Assembly: GCA_036397555.1 (NCBI GenBank)
Contig: DASWIS010000008.1
Span: forward strand, 815,924-879,923
Direction: 5' to 3'
Length of the DNA stretch: 64,000 nucleotides
Source of the DNA: Candidatus Zixiibacteriota bacterium
Lineage (GTDB): Bacteria > Zixibacteria > MSB-5A5 > WJJR01
Shown here piece by piece: positions 52,464-60,522 of this stretch. The notes under the pieces are model-generated. The model made no database searches and was not told the DNA's origin. It saw only the letters and a list, made by a program, of their open reading frames with translations. Both the position numbers and the translations under genes were made by a program. Positions within the stretch are counted from its first letter, which is position 1. Each line of letters begins with the position of its first letter.

Positions 52464-52652
52464 ATGAGCTGGATCGATCGTCTGCTGAAACAGCGTGCCG
52501 TGGGCCCGCCGACGAAGAATGCCGCCGTCGACAAGAATGCCCGCACCGGACCGGACGCACCCAAGGCGCCTCCGACGAATCGCAGTCCGCAGACCGACTT
52601 TCCTCGCGGAGTCGACGCCGGATTCTGCTTCGGCGATTCCGACGCGAAGTAG
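52464..52652 (+). CDS. small uncharacterised protein coupled to csrA
   Basis: 62 residues starting 2 bp after the csrA stop, with AGAGGTG as ribosome-binding site. The N-terminus MSWIDRLLKQRAV could form an amphipathic helix; the rest is Pro/Asn/Asp-rich, ending DFPRGVDAGFCFGDSDAK. It has no known domain. The spacing makes translational coupling to csrA likely, so it may be a CsrA- or sigma-related accessory protein. It could also be a non-functional frame. Confidence 0.45.
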   Translation: MSWIDRLLKQRAVGPPTKNAAVDKNARTGPDAPKAPPTNRSPQTDFPRGVDAGFCFGDSDAK

Positions 52653-52829
52653 CCGGCACAACGTACGCCGCGATCGCGCGTCGGTGTCGTCATGCGCCAC
52701 ACCGGCACAGGCGCACCGCGACGTCGGTCTCAGTGTTCACTTCTCGCACACCGCAACTCTGACCGGTCCACTCTCCATCGACACTCGGTCGCTGATCCGC
52801 CGCCGCGCATCTCGGGCATCGAATTTTCG

Positions 52830-52856
52830 GAAAATGCGCCGCCGGACAGCCGATAA
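52830..52856 (+). promoter_or_regulatory. sigma28 (FliA)-type promoter candidate of the FlgM-like gene
   Basis: GAAA, 15 bp, GCCGATAA. The -10 is an exact consensus and the -35 matches 3 of 4. The predicted start (near 52863) is only a few bases before the GTG at 52869, so either the true start is the ATG at 52908 or the message is nearly leaderless. Confidence 0.45.
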
Positions 52857-52868
52857 AGGAATGGGAGT

Positions 52869-53177
52869 GTGGCTTTGCATCGCTTCCAGCGATCGGCCAC
52901 GTCGAAGATGGCATCGCGCAAGACGAAACCGGCATCGCCCCGGCGCCGCGTATCAGCGGCCGCCGACAATCGCCCAGACACGAAGCGGGATGAGGCGTCG
53001 CATTCCTCCGCCGATCCATTCGCTGGTCTGGTCGAAGATCCCGAATACACCGGCGACGGCTCCATTCGCCCGGCGCGCGTCGCCAAGGCGCGGCGCGACA
53101 GCGCGGCCGGACGGTACCGAACCGACGATGTCATGGCGACGATCGTCGAGCGATTGTTGGATCAATGGATGTTGTAA
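52869..53177 (+). CDS. FlgM-like anti-sigma28 factor
   Basis: 102 residues from the GTG at 52869 (AAAGGA upstream); if the overlapping sigma28-type promoter is used, the ATG at 52908 (89 residues) is more likely. The first 60 residues are polar and look disordered, as in FlgM. The C-terminal helix pair matches the FlgM pattern 'R..kV...k..I..G.Y..d...iA..ll': IRPARVAKARRDSAAGRYR, then DDVMATIVERLLDQW. FlgM binds and inhibits FliA until it is exported. Its position 3.2 kb after a FliA-type gene, and the sigma28-like promoter in front, support the call. The family match is modest. Confidence 0.6.
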   Translation: MALHRFQRSATSKMASRKTKPASPRRRVSAAADNRPDTKRDEASHSSADPFAGLVEDPEYTGDGSIRPARVAKARRDSAAGRYRTDDVMATIVERLLDQWML

Positions 53178-53276
53178 TGTTCTACCCGTCGATGTGCACG
53201 CCCGCCGCACCGTCGCAGAGCCCCCTTGTGCACGACCAATCCTGAATCGTCGGCGTTCTTCCGTCCGGTAAAGCGC

Positions 53277-53305
53277 TTGCGCCCGTGCGAGCGCCCCGGT
53301 ATTTT
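53277..53305 (+). promoter_or_regulatory. sigma70-type promoter of tRNA-Val
   Basis: TTGCGC, 17 bp, TATTTT, 19 bp before the tRNA. The -35 is weak, but the position fits a stable-RNA promoter. Confidence 0.45.
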
Positions 53306-53324
53306 TGTCGCAATGAATGCCAAC

Positions 53325-53401
53325 GGGCGATTAGCTCAGATGGTTAGAGTGCTTGCTTGACATGCAAGAGGTCACTGGTTCAATTCCAGTATCGCCCACC
53401 A
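53325..53401 (+). tRNA. tRNA-Val (GAC), CCA encoded
   Basis: Acceptor stem GGGCGAT/ATCGCCC, D-arm TAGCTCAGATGGTTAGA, anticodon stem CTTGC/GCAAG with loop TTGACAT (anticodon GAC), T-arm CTGGTTCAATTCCAG, discriminator A and encoded CCA. It lies upstream of thrS. Confidence 0.95.
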
Positions 53402-53487
53402 TGCCGCCCTCCGCTGTCCGGAACTCTCTTTCCATGTGACAATCCCGGCAGCCGACGCCCGTAGGGGCGCTTTCGACTGATAGTGCG

Positions 53488-55446
53488 ATGAGCATAACGA
53501 CCGCTAAGAGTACGATTGCACTGACCCTGCCCGATGGGTCGCATCGTGAATACCCCACTGGAGTCACCGGGGCGGATGTCGCCGCCTCCATCGGTCGCCG
53601 GCTTGCCAAAGATGCCCTGGCGATCCGTGTCGATGGACGTGTGCGTGATCTGTCGGCGCCCATCCACGACGACGCGACGATTGAGATTCTGACCTTCGAT
53701 CATCCCGACGGACGTCAGGTGTTCTGGCATTCGACCGCCCATGTGATGGCGCAGGCCGTGCTCGAAGCATTGCCCGGCACCAAGCTGGCAATCGGCCCCC
53801 CCATCGACGAGGGCTTCTACTACGACTTCGATCCGCCGCGTCCGTTCACGCCCGAGGATTTGGAGGAGTTCGAAAAGCGGATGACCGGTATCGTCGGCGA
53901 GGATGCGCCGTTTCTGCGTCAGGAATGCACGCTCGATGAAGCGCGTTCGATCTTCAGCGAGCGTGGCGATTCGTACAAACTGGACATCCTCGATCGCATC
54001 GACGAAGCGGGCGATCAGGTGAGCTTGTACCGCAGCTCTCGCTTTCTCGATCTGTGCCGGGGACCGCACGTGCCCACGACCGGCCGCATCAAGTCCTTCA
54101 AGCTCACCTCGATTGCCGGCGCCTATTGGCGTGAACGTGAGGGAAACCCGCAGTTGCAGCGCATCTACGGCGTCTCCTATCCCGATCGGGCCATGCTCGA
54201 CGATTTCATCCGTCGGCGTGAAGAGGCGGAGCGCCGCGACCATCGCCGTCTGGGAAAGCAGTTGAATTTGTTTTCGATTCGGGAAGAATCGGGAGCGGGG
54301 CTGGTCTTGTGGCATCCCAGGGGAGCGTCGATCCGACGCAAAATGGAAGAGTTCTGGTATGCCGAGCACCAGCGGTCCGGATACGAACTGGTCTACTCGC
54401 CGCATATCGCGCGTCTGGGGCTCTGGGAGACATCGGGCCACACCGGTTTCTATGCGGAGAGTATGTTCCCGCCATTCGACGTCGAGAACAACCCGCACCA
54501 GCTCAAGCCGATGAACTGCCCGTTTCACATCCTGATATATCAGTCGGCCCTGCGTTCCTACCGTGAATTGCCGCTGCGGTGGGCTGAACTTGGCACGGTC
54601 TATCGCTTCGAGCGCAGCGGTGTGCTCCATGGACTGCTGCGCGTGCGCGGATTCACCCAGGATGACGCGCACCTGTTCTGTCGCCGGGATCAGGTCGAGC
54701 AGGAAATCCGGCGCGTGCTCGACTTTTGTCTGAACATGTACGCGGCATTCGGGTTCAGTGATGTGCAGTTGTATCTCTCGACGCGACCGGACAAAGCCAT
54801 CGGCGAAGAGGCGGATTGGACGCTGGCCGAAAGCGCACTGAAAAGCGCGCTCGATGCCCGTGGTGAGCCCTACGAGGTCGATGCCGGCGGCGGCGCCTTC
54901 TACGGTCCCAAAATCGACCTGCACGTCCGCGACGCGATCGGACGCACCTGGCAATGCGGCACCATCCAGTTCGACTTCAATCTGCCCGAGCGTTTCGATC
55001 TTTCGTACATTGGCGACGACGGCCACCGGCATCGCCCGGTCATGATCCACCGCGCGCTATTGGGGTCGCTGGAACGGTTCTTCGGCATCATGATCGAGCA
55101 CTACGCCGGCGCATTCCCGATCTGGCTGGCGCCCGAGCAGGCCAGCGTGCTCTCCGTCACCGATGCGGCATCGGCATTTGCCGGCAAAGTCGTCGACGAG
55201 CTCACATCCGCCGGCGTGCGCGCCGTCGCCGACACGCGCTCCGAAAAGATCGGTCTGAAAATTCGTGAAGCCGAACTGCAAAAGGTGCCGTACATGCTGA
55301 TCGTCGGCGAGAAGGAGGCCGCGTCCGGCGCCGTTTCAGTCCGCGCGCGCGGACGACAGGATTTGGGTACACTATCAATCGCCGCAGTGATCGCGCGAAT
55401 CAAAGACGACGATCATCCGGCGCATCACGCGCAATCGAACGCGTAA
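53488..55446 (+). CDS. thrS: threonyl-tRNA synthetase
   Basis: 652 residues. Full layout: N-terminal TGS domain (about 8-70; IALTLPDGSHREYPTGVTGA), editing domain with HSTAHVMAQAVLEALPG and DEGFYYDF, SAD segment (FLDLCRGPHVPTTGRIKSFK), class II core with motif 2 YRFERSGVLHGLLRVRGFTQ, zinc ligand MNCPFHILIYQ, motif 3 region HRHRPVMIHRALLGSLERF, and the anticodon-binding domain (ASVLSVTDAASAFAGKVVDE). No T-box or other leader structure is evident in the 86 bp before the start. It begins the thrS-infC-rpmI-rplT-pheST block. Confidence 0.97.
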   Translation: MSITTAKSTIALTLPDGSHREYPTGVTGADVAASIGRRLAKDALAIRVDGRVRDLSAPIHDDATIEILTFDHPDGRQVFWHSTAHVMAQAVLEALPGTKLAIGPPIDEGFYYDFDPPRPFTPEDLEEFEKRMTGIVGEDAPFLRQECTLDEARSIFSERGDSYKLDILDRIDEAGDQVSLYRSSRFLDLCRGPHVPTTGRIKSFKLTSIAGAYWREREGNPQLQRIYGVSYPDRAMLDDFIRRREEAERRDHRRLGKQLNLFSIREESGAGLVLWHPRGASIRRKMEEFWYAEHQRSGYELVYSPHIARLGLWETSGHTGFYAESMFPPFDVENNPHQLKPMNCPFHILIYQSALRSYRELPLRWAELGTVYRFERSGVLHGLLRVRGFTQDDAHLFCRRDQVEQEIRRVLDFCLNMYAAFGFSDVQLYLSTRPDKAIGEEADWTLAESALKSALDARGEPYEVDAGGGAFYGPKIDLHVRDAIGRTWQCGTIQFDFNLPERFDLSYIGDDGHRHRPVMIHRALLGSLERFFGIMIEHYAGAFPIWLAPEQASVLSVTDAASAFAGKVVDELTSAGVRAVADTRSEKIGLKIREAELQKVPYMLIVGEKEAASGAVSVRARGRQDLGTLSIAAVIARIKDDDHPAHHAQSNA

Positions 55447-55476
55447 CTTTCATCAACTCTCACAAGGGAGGTAGAC

Positions 55477-56163
55477 ATCGTCAGGCCGCCACGTAAGCCG
55501 CAAGTCCGCATCAACCGACGCATTCGCATTCCGCAGATTCGTGTCATCGGCTCCGACGGATCGCAGTTGGGGGTCATGGCGACCCGCGACGCGCTCAAGC
55601 TCGCCGAAGACGAAGGTCTCGACTTGGTCGAAATCTCGCCGATGGCGCGACCGCCGGTCTGCCGCATTCTGGACTACGGCAAATTCCAGTACGAGGAAGC
55701 GAAAAATGCGCGCAGAGCCAAAAAGCGTCAGCATTCCTCACAACTGAAGGAAATGCGGTTCCGTCCCAAGATCGACGAACATGACATCCATTTCAAAACC
55801 GAGCGCCTCCGCGAATTCCTCGAAGAGGGCCACAAAGTCCGCGCCTATGTCGAGTTTCGCGGACGGGAAATGACGCACATGGAGTTCGGCCACCGCATTC
55901 TCGACCGGGTCAAGGAACAGTTGGCCGAAGTCGGCCAGCCCGAGCCCAACGTGCGCATGGAAGGGCGCCACATGTCGCTGATCATCAACCCCAAAAAGAC
56001 CGACAGCCGTCCCAAAGGCGATTCCGCAGGCAAATCCGAGAAACCCGACAGGACGCCGGAGGCCTCGCCCTCATCACATGACCCCGAGGGAGTCTCGAGC
56101 GAAGCCGGGAAGGGGAAACGCCAGTCTGTCCATAGCCCTGCGGACGAGGCGTCCGCTCCTTAG
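55477..56163 (+). CDS. infC: translation initiation factor IF-3 with AUC start codon
   Basis: About 228 residues. The frame has no ATG, GTG or TTG between the thrS stop and residue 31; GGGAGGT (55466-55472) is placed correctly for the ATC at 55477. The conserved IF3 N-terminus (RINRRIRIPQIRVIGSDGSQ, then LGVMATRDALKLAEDEGLDL) lies downstream of that ATC and would be lost with the later TTG at 55567. A rare AUU/AUC start is a known device by which IF3 represses its own translation. The C-domain follows (EMRFRPKIDEHDIHFKTERL, VRAYVEFRGREMTHMEFGHR). A 50-residue polar tail (SRPKGDSAGKSEKPDRTPEA...) is unusual and includes a genomic repeat. Confidence 0.93.
   Translation: MVRPPRKPQVRINRRIRIPQIRVIGSDGSQLGVMATRDALKLAEDEGLDLVEISPMARPPVCRILDYGKFQYEEAKNARRAKKRQHSSQLKEMRFRPKIDEHDIHFKTERLREFLEEGHKVRAYVEFRGREMTHMEFGHRILDRVKEQLAEVGQPEPNVRMEGRHMSLIINPKKTDSRPKGDSAGKSEKPDRTPEASPSSHDPEGVSSEAGKGKRQSVHSPADEASAP
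56093..56110. repeat. dispersed repeat, copy 3 (inside the infC tail)
   Basis: TCTCGAGCGAAGCCGGGA, clearly related to the copies at 16684 and 32971. Here it is translated, which is probably how the IF3 tail was extended. Confidence 0.6.
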
Positions 56164-56176
56164 CCGATCTTCGCCA

Positions 56177-56204
56177 TTGACAGTCGGGGATGGGGTCTTA
56201 TATT
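56177..56204 (+). promoter_or_regulatory. sigma70-type promoter for rpmI-rplT
   Basis: TTGACA, 16 bp, TATATT: consensus -35 and 5/6 -10. It lies just after the infC stop and about 30 bp before the rpmI ATG, so the ribosomal proteins can be made independently of infC. Confidence 0.75.
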
Positions 56205-56236
56205 TGGCATTTCGCCGTATGGCGCAGAGTGCTCTT

Positions 56237-56434
56237 ATGCCGAAAATGAAAACACGACGTGCCGCCGCTAAGCGCTTCAGACGCTTGAAATCCGGCTTGA
56301 TCAAGCGCTCCAAGGCATACCGCGGCCATCTCTCCAAGAGCAAGTCGACAAAGCGGCAGCGGCAACTCCGTCAATCGACCTATATCTCCGACGGCGACCT
56401 GCGGCGCGTCAACAAGATGCTGGGGCACGGATAA
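56237..56434 (+). CDS. rpmI: 50S ribosomal protein bL35
   Basis: 65 residues from MPKMKTRRAAAKRFRRLKSG, the diagnostic N-terminus. It is highly basic and ends DLRRVNKMLGHG. It lies between infC and rplT as in most bacteria. Confidence 0.97.
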   Translation: MPKMKTRRAAAKRFRRLKSGLIKRSKAYRGHLSKSKSTKRQRQLRQSTYISDGDLRRVNKMLGHG

Positions 56435-56453
56435 TCTGGGTCCGCCTTAAACG

Positions 56454-56807
56454 ATGCCACGCGCAACCAACAATCCCGCCGGACGCCACCGCCGCAAAAA
56501 GTACCTCAAAGCGGCGCGCGGCAACTTTGGCGGACGACGCAAACTGATCCGGGTCGCGCGCGAAACGGTCGAGAAGGGGTGGACCTATGCCTATCGCGAT
56601 CGCCGGGTCCGCAAGCGCACCATGCGCCGTCTCTGGACGGTCCGCATCAATGCCGCGCTTCGCGTGATCGGGTTGAACTACTCGGGCTTCATCAACGCGC
56701 TGAAGAAATCGGAGGTCACGCTGGATCGGAAGGTCCTGGCCCATATGGCGGCCACCGATCCGGCCGGTTTTGAGATGCTGGCACGCTCCGTCTCGCGGGA
56801 GACTTAA
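56454..56807 (+). CDS. rplT: 50S ribosomal protein bL20
   Basis: 117 residues. The N-terminal basic tail contains HRRKKYLKAARGNFGGRRKL, and the globular part YAYRDRRVRKRTMRRLWTVR followed by INAALRVIGLNYSGFINALK. L20 is an early assembly protein and represses its own operon in several bacteria by binding the mRNA leader. It is followed by a terminator-like hairpin before pheS. Confidence 0.97.
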   Translation: MPRATNNPAGRHRRKKYLKAARGNFGGRRKLIRVARETVEKGWTYAYRDRRVRKRTMRRLWTVRINAALRVIGLNYSGFINALKKSEVTLDRKVLAHMAATDPAGFEMLARSVSRET

Positions 56808-56848
56808 GTTCGAGCATCTGCCCGCGCGCATGACGCGTTGCCCTGTTG

Positions 56849-56874
56849 ACCCGGCTTGTCCGGGTTTTATTTTG
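56849..56874 (+). terminator. Rho-independent terminator or attenuator between rplT and pheS
   Basis: ACCCGG-CTTGT-CCGGGT stem followed by TTTATTTTG. It lies 41 bp after rplT and 41 bp before the chosen pheS start. The stem is only 6 bp, so partial read-through or attenuation of pheST is likely. Confidence 0.7.
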
Positions 56875-56914
56875 TCCATTCTGCATTCTGGTTGCACAGC
56901 CGAGGATGACACAA

Positions 56915-57928
56915 ATGTCCGATGTCAGCGACATAGCCGGTGAACTGGCCCAAATCGAGCAGGATGCCCGGCGCGAGTGGGATGCCGCGTCCGACAACGA
57001 ACGGCAATTGGTCCGGTCGCGCTATCTGGGACGCAAAAGCCGTCTCAATGCCCTGCTGCGCGGGCTCAAGGATCTGTCCGCGGATCAACGCAAGTCGTTC
57101 GGAGCTCTGACCAACCAGACGCGAGACCGGCTCACCGCGCTCTTTGAGCAGCAAACCGAGCCGACGGAGACACACCCGCGCGCCTACGACCATACGCTGC
57201 CGGGCCGACACCACCCGCGCGGACACCGGCACCTGATCACGCAGACAATGGATGAGGTCATCAGCATCTTCTATGGGATGGGCTTTGAGGTCGTCGACGG
57301 TCCGGAGATCGAAACCGATTATTACAATTTCACGGCGCTCAACTTTCCGCCCGATCATCCGGCGCGCGACCTGCAGGACACGTTCTTCATCAACGACGAG
57401 TACCTGCTGCGCACGCACACCTCGCCCGTGCAGGTGCGCGTCTTCGAATCGCGGCGTCCCCCGGTGCGCATTCTTGCGCCCGGCCGGACCTATCGCAACG
57501 AAGCGATCAACGCGCGCGCGTACTGTGTCTTTCACCAGGTGGAGGGTTTCTTTGTCGATCGCGATGTCTCCTTCGCCGATTTGAAAGGCGTCTTGATCGC
57601 GTTTGCCGAGGAGTTTTTCGGCTCCGGGACGCGGCTGCGCTTTCGGCCCAGCTACTTCCCCTTTACCGAGCCGTCGACCGAAGTCGATGTCGAGTGTCTG
57701 CTGTGCGGCGGCAAGGGATGCACCGTCTGCAAGCACGAGGGCTGGCTCGAGATTCTCGGCGCCGGCATGATCGACCCCGCAGTATTCATCGCGGTCGATT
57801 ACGACCCCGAAGTATTTTCGGGTTACGCATTCGGGATGGGCGTCGAACGGATCGCCATGCTCAAGCACGGCATCGGCGACATTCGGCTCTTCTACGAAAA
57901 CGATCTTCGCTTTCTGCGCCAGTTTTAG
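56915..57928 (+). CDS. pheS: phenylalanyl-tRNA synthetase alpha subunit
   Basis: About 337 residues. I prefer the ATG at 56915 (MSDVSDIAGELAQIEQD), since GAGG lies 9 nt upstream; ATG 56906 is possible, and a TTG at 56846 would overlap the terminator. It has the N-terminal coiled-coil arm (about 5-85) and class II core: PGRHHPRGHRHLITQTMDEV, FYGMGFEVVDGPEIETDYYN, LLRTHTSPVQVR, and AFGMGVERIAMLKHGIGDIR (motif 3). A Cys-rich segment (ECLLCGGKGCTVCKHEGW) is common in PheS. It forms a heterotetramer with PheT. Confidence 0.96.
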   Translation: MSDVSDIAGELAQIEQDARREWDAASDNERQLVRSRYLGRKSRLNALLRGLKDLSADQRKSFGALTNQTRDRLTALFEQQTEPTETHPRAYDHTLPGRHHPRGHRHLITQTMDEVISIFYGMGFEVVDGPEIETDYYNFTALNFPPDHPARDLQDTFFINDEYLLRTHTSPVQVRVFESRRPPVRILAPGRTYRNEAINARAYCVFHQVEGFFVDRDVSFADLKGVLIAFAEEFFGSGTRLRFRPSYFPFTEPSTEVDVECLLCGGKGCTVCKHEGWLEILGAGMIDPAVFIAVDYDPEVFSGYAFGMGVERIAMLKHGIGDIRLFYENDLRFLRQF

Positions 57929-57964
57929 GGCGCGAAGCATTCTCGATTCAAGACTGGATGCCCG

Positions 57965-60343
57965 ATGCGCGTCGGATACCGTTGGCTGCAAGACTACATC
58001 ACCATCCCCTGGGAGCCGGATGAACTGGCCGAACGCCTGACGTCCCTCGGCGTCGCAGTGGAACGGATCGAACCGGTGTTCCCCCGCGCCAGCGGTGTCG
58101 TCGTGGCGCGTGTCGAGTCGGTCGCCCCGCATCCGCAGCGGCCCGACCTGAAGGTGCTCTCTGTCAACGACGGCAAAACCAGGCACACTGTCATCGCCGG
58201 CGCGCGCAATTGCCGTAAGGGACTGGTGACCCCGTTTGCGCGCCTCGGCGCGATCATCGACTCACTGGGCGAAACACCGTTGACTCCGCGCACCTTCGAT
58301 GGCGTCGAATCCACCGGCATGTGTTGCTCCGAACGTGACCTTGGGCTCTCCGATGATCACAGCGGTCTGATGGAGCTTGACGGCGAGCAGGTGACGGTCG
58401 GCAACGCCTTGTGGGAGTCGCTCGAACTCGACGAGGTGGCGCTCTCGTTCGAGCTGACGCCCAACCGCAGCGACTGCCTGTCGGTGTTCGGGATCGCGCG
58501 CGAGATCGGCGCGATCATCGGCGAGAAGCCGCGTCGCGTCGAATTCGAGCTGGCCGAGGGTGAGCAGTCGGTCGATGGTCTGCTGCACGTCGAGATCGCC
58601 GACGCCGACGGCTGTCTGCGATATGCGGGCCGAGTGCTCAACGGCGGCCGGATCGCCCCCTCGCCGTTCTGGCTGAAGCGAAGACTCAAGAGTGCCGGGG
58701 TGCGATCGATCAACAATGCCGTCGACGTGACCAACTTCGTCATGCTCGAAACCGGCCAGCCGTTGCATGCATTCGATCGCGCGAAGATCGCATCCGCACG
58801 AATCGTCGTTCGCCAATCCCGGCCGGGGGAGGAATTCACGACCCTCGACGAGCAGGTGCACAAGCTCCCCGGCGATGCCGTCATGATCACCGACGGCGAG
58901 CATTCGGTCGCCATCGGCGGCGTCATGGGCGGGCGCGATTCGGAAGTCACCGAGAGCACCACCGATTTCTTGATCGAGAGCGCCTGCTTTAAACCGTCAC
59001 GCATTCGCCGCACCCGCCTGCGCCTGGGATTGTCGACCGAATCGGCGCTGCGTTTCGAGAAGGGGGTCGATCCCAACGGCGCCATCCACGCGCTCGATCG
59101 CGCGGCCGCGCTGTTGGCGGATCTCACCGGCGCGCAGCCGGCACGAGGTGTCGTCGACAACTATCCGACGACGATCGCCCCGCTGAAGCTTGAACTGGAC
59201 CCGGTGAGAGTGAATCGACTGCTCGGAACCGACATCTCCACGCCGACGATGATCGACTATCTCTCCCGGCTGGAGTGTGACGTCACCACCGGCAAGCCGC
59301 TACTGGTTGGGGTTCCGACCTTCCGCCCCGATCTGACACGGCCGGTCGACTTGACCGAAGAGATCGCGCGTCTGCACGGCTACGACAAAATGCCCGCGAA
59401 CAGACAGGCCGCGGGTGTTTTGCCGACCCATCGCAACCGCTGGCGAATCGCCGAAAACCGCATCCGCGACATTCTCGAGGGGATGGGCTTCTGCGAGATG
59501 GTCGGTAATTCGCTGACCGACCCGTCGCACAGTCAGGGTTTCGCAGGCACACCGGTCAGTCTGCGCAATCCGCTGTCGACCGATTTGTCGATCATGCGTC
59601 TGGATTTGCATCAGACTTTGCTGCCGGTCATCGCCCATAATCTGAACCATCGCGCCGATTCGATGGCGCTCTACGAAGTGGGCAGGAGTTACCAGGCGGA
59701 CGTCGATGGCGCCTTCGCCGAACGCCGCGAATTGATTATCGCCTTGTGTGGTCAGACACCGGGCGCCTGGCCCGATATCCCTCGGCGCTACGAATTTTCG
59801 GATTTGAAAGGCGCGGTCACGGCACTGCTGGACGCGCTGAAGCTCCACGGAACTGTGATCGCCGCCGCCGGCGCGCCATACGGTGAGGGAGAGAGTTTCG
59901 CCGTTGAGATTAAGAGCGCGGCCGTCGGCCGGCTGGGACGGGTCGCGCCATCAGTAACGCGGCAGCACGACGTCAAGGAGGAAGTGTGGAGCGCGGTGTT
60001 CGACCTTGAGCTCATCTGCACCGCATTGGGCGCAGCGCACCAATTTGAGCCGCTGCCGCGCTATCCCGACGTATACCGTGACCTGGCGGTCGTTGTCGAC
60101 ACACACGTCGCCGCGGGAGCACTGCAACAGACGATCTGTGACAGCGGCGGCGGCCTGATCGCCGACGTCCGGGTTTTCGACCGCTACACGGGTTCGCAGA
60201 TACCCCAGGACAAAGTCAGCGTTGCCTTCTCATTGGTATACCGTCATGCCGATCGAACCTTGACCGATGCCGAGGTCGACTCGGCCCATGCCCGCATCGT
60301 CGCAGCACTTCACACGCAGCATGGGGCGGAACTGAGAACCTGA
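57965..60343 (+). CDS. pheT: phenylalanyl-tRNA synthetase beta subunit
   Basis: 792 residues, full length. It has the N-terminal MRVGYRWLQDYITIPWEPDE, tRNA-binding OB domain (VVVARVESVAPHPQRPDLKV, about 42-150), B3/B4 editing domain (FELTPNRSDCLSVFGIAREI, NNAVDVTNFVMLETGQPLHA), B5 (EEIARLHGYDKMPANRQA), the catalytic-like core, and the C-terminal ferredoxin-fold anticodon-binding domain (LPRYPDVYRDLAVVVD, SVAFSLVYRHADRTLTDAEV). It lies 36 bp after pheS and is cotranscribed. Confidence 0.97.
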   Translation: MRVGYRWLQDYITIPWEPDELAERLTSLGVAVERIEPVFPRASGVVVARVESVAPHPQRPDLKVLSVNDGKTRHTVIAGARNCRKGLVTPFARLGAIIDSLGETPLTPRTFDGVESTGMCCSERDLGLSDDHSGLMELDGEQVTVGNALWESLELDEVALSFELTPNRSDCLSVFGIAREIGAIIGEKPRRVEFELAEGEQSVDGLLHVEIADADGCLRYAGRVLNGGRIAPSPFWLKRRLKSAGVRSINNAVDVTNFVMLETGQPLHAFDRAKIASARIVVRQSRPGEEFTTLDEQVHKLPGDAVMITDGEHSVAIGGVMGGRDSEVTESTTDFLIESACFKPSRIRRTRLRLGLSTESALRFEKGVDPNGAIHALDRAAALLADLTGAQPARGVVDNYPTTIAPLKLELDPVRVNRLLGTDISTPTMIDYLSRLECDVTTGKPLLVGVPTFRPDLTRPVDLTEEIARLHGYDKMPANRQAAGVLPTHRNRWRIAENRIRDILEGMGFCEMVGNSLTDPSHSQGFAGTPVSLRNPLSTDLSIMRLDLHQTLLPVIAHNLNHRADSMALYEVGRSYQADVDGAFAERRELIIALCGQTPGAWPDIPRRYEFSDLKGAVTALLDALKLHGTVIAAAGAPYGEGESFAVEIKSAAVGRLGRVAPSVTRQHDVKEEVWSAVFDLELICTALGAAHQFEPLPRYPDVYRDLAVVVDTHVAAGALQQTICDSGGGLIADVRVFDRYTGSQIPQDKVSVAFSLVYRHADRTLTDAEVDSAHARIVAALHTQHGAELRT

Positions 60344-60436
60344 CTGGGCGGTGTCCCAACAGGCGATTCGCTTAAAGTGATACTGAATCTCGCACAAAGC
60401 GGCTGCCGCCTAAGACCTTCCCCGCGATCAAATCGC

Positions 60437-60465
60437 TTGACATTATTAAAGTAACGAATTAAGGT
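60437..60465 (+). promoter_or_regulatory. possible promoter of the ZapB-like/zapA genes
   Basis: TTGACA, 17 bp, TAAGGT, in an AT-richer patch 58 bp before the ATG at 60523. The -35 is perfect; the -10 is weak (3/6). Confidence 0.4.
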
Positions 60466-60522
60466 CCGCGCGACTCATCTCCGGTCGTATCCTGAAGCGC
60501 GGGACTGATATCCGAGGGCCAT

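Noticed and set aside
53402..53487. T-box leader of thrS
   Set aside because: The 86-bp space is too short and contains no T-box sequence or terminator/antiterminator pair.
53380..55050. 556-codon - strand frame across thrS
   Set aside because: Shadow of threonyl-tRNA synthetase in GC-rich DNA; the + strand product has all synthetase motifs.
56867..58186. 439-codon - strand frame across pheS
   Set aside because: Shadow of pheS/pheT; no domain signature.
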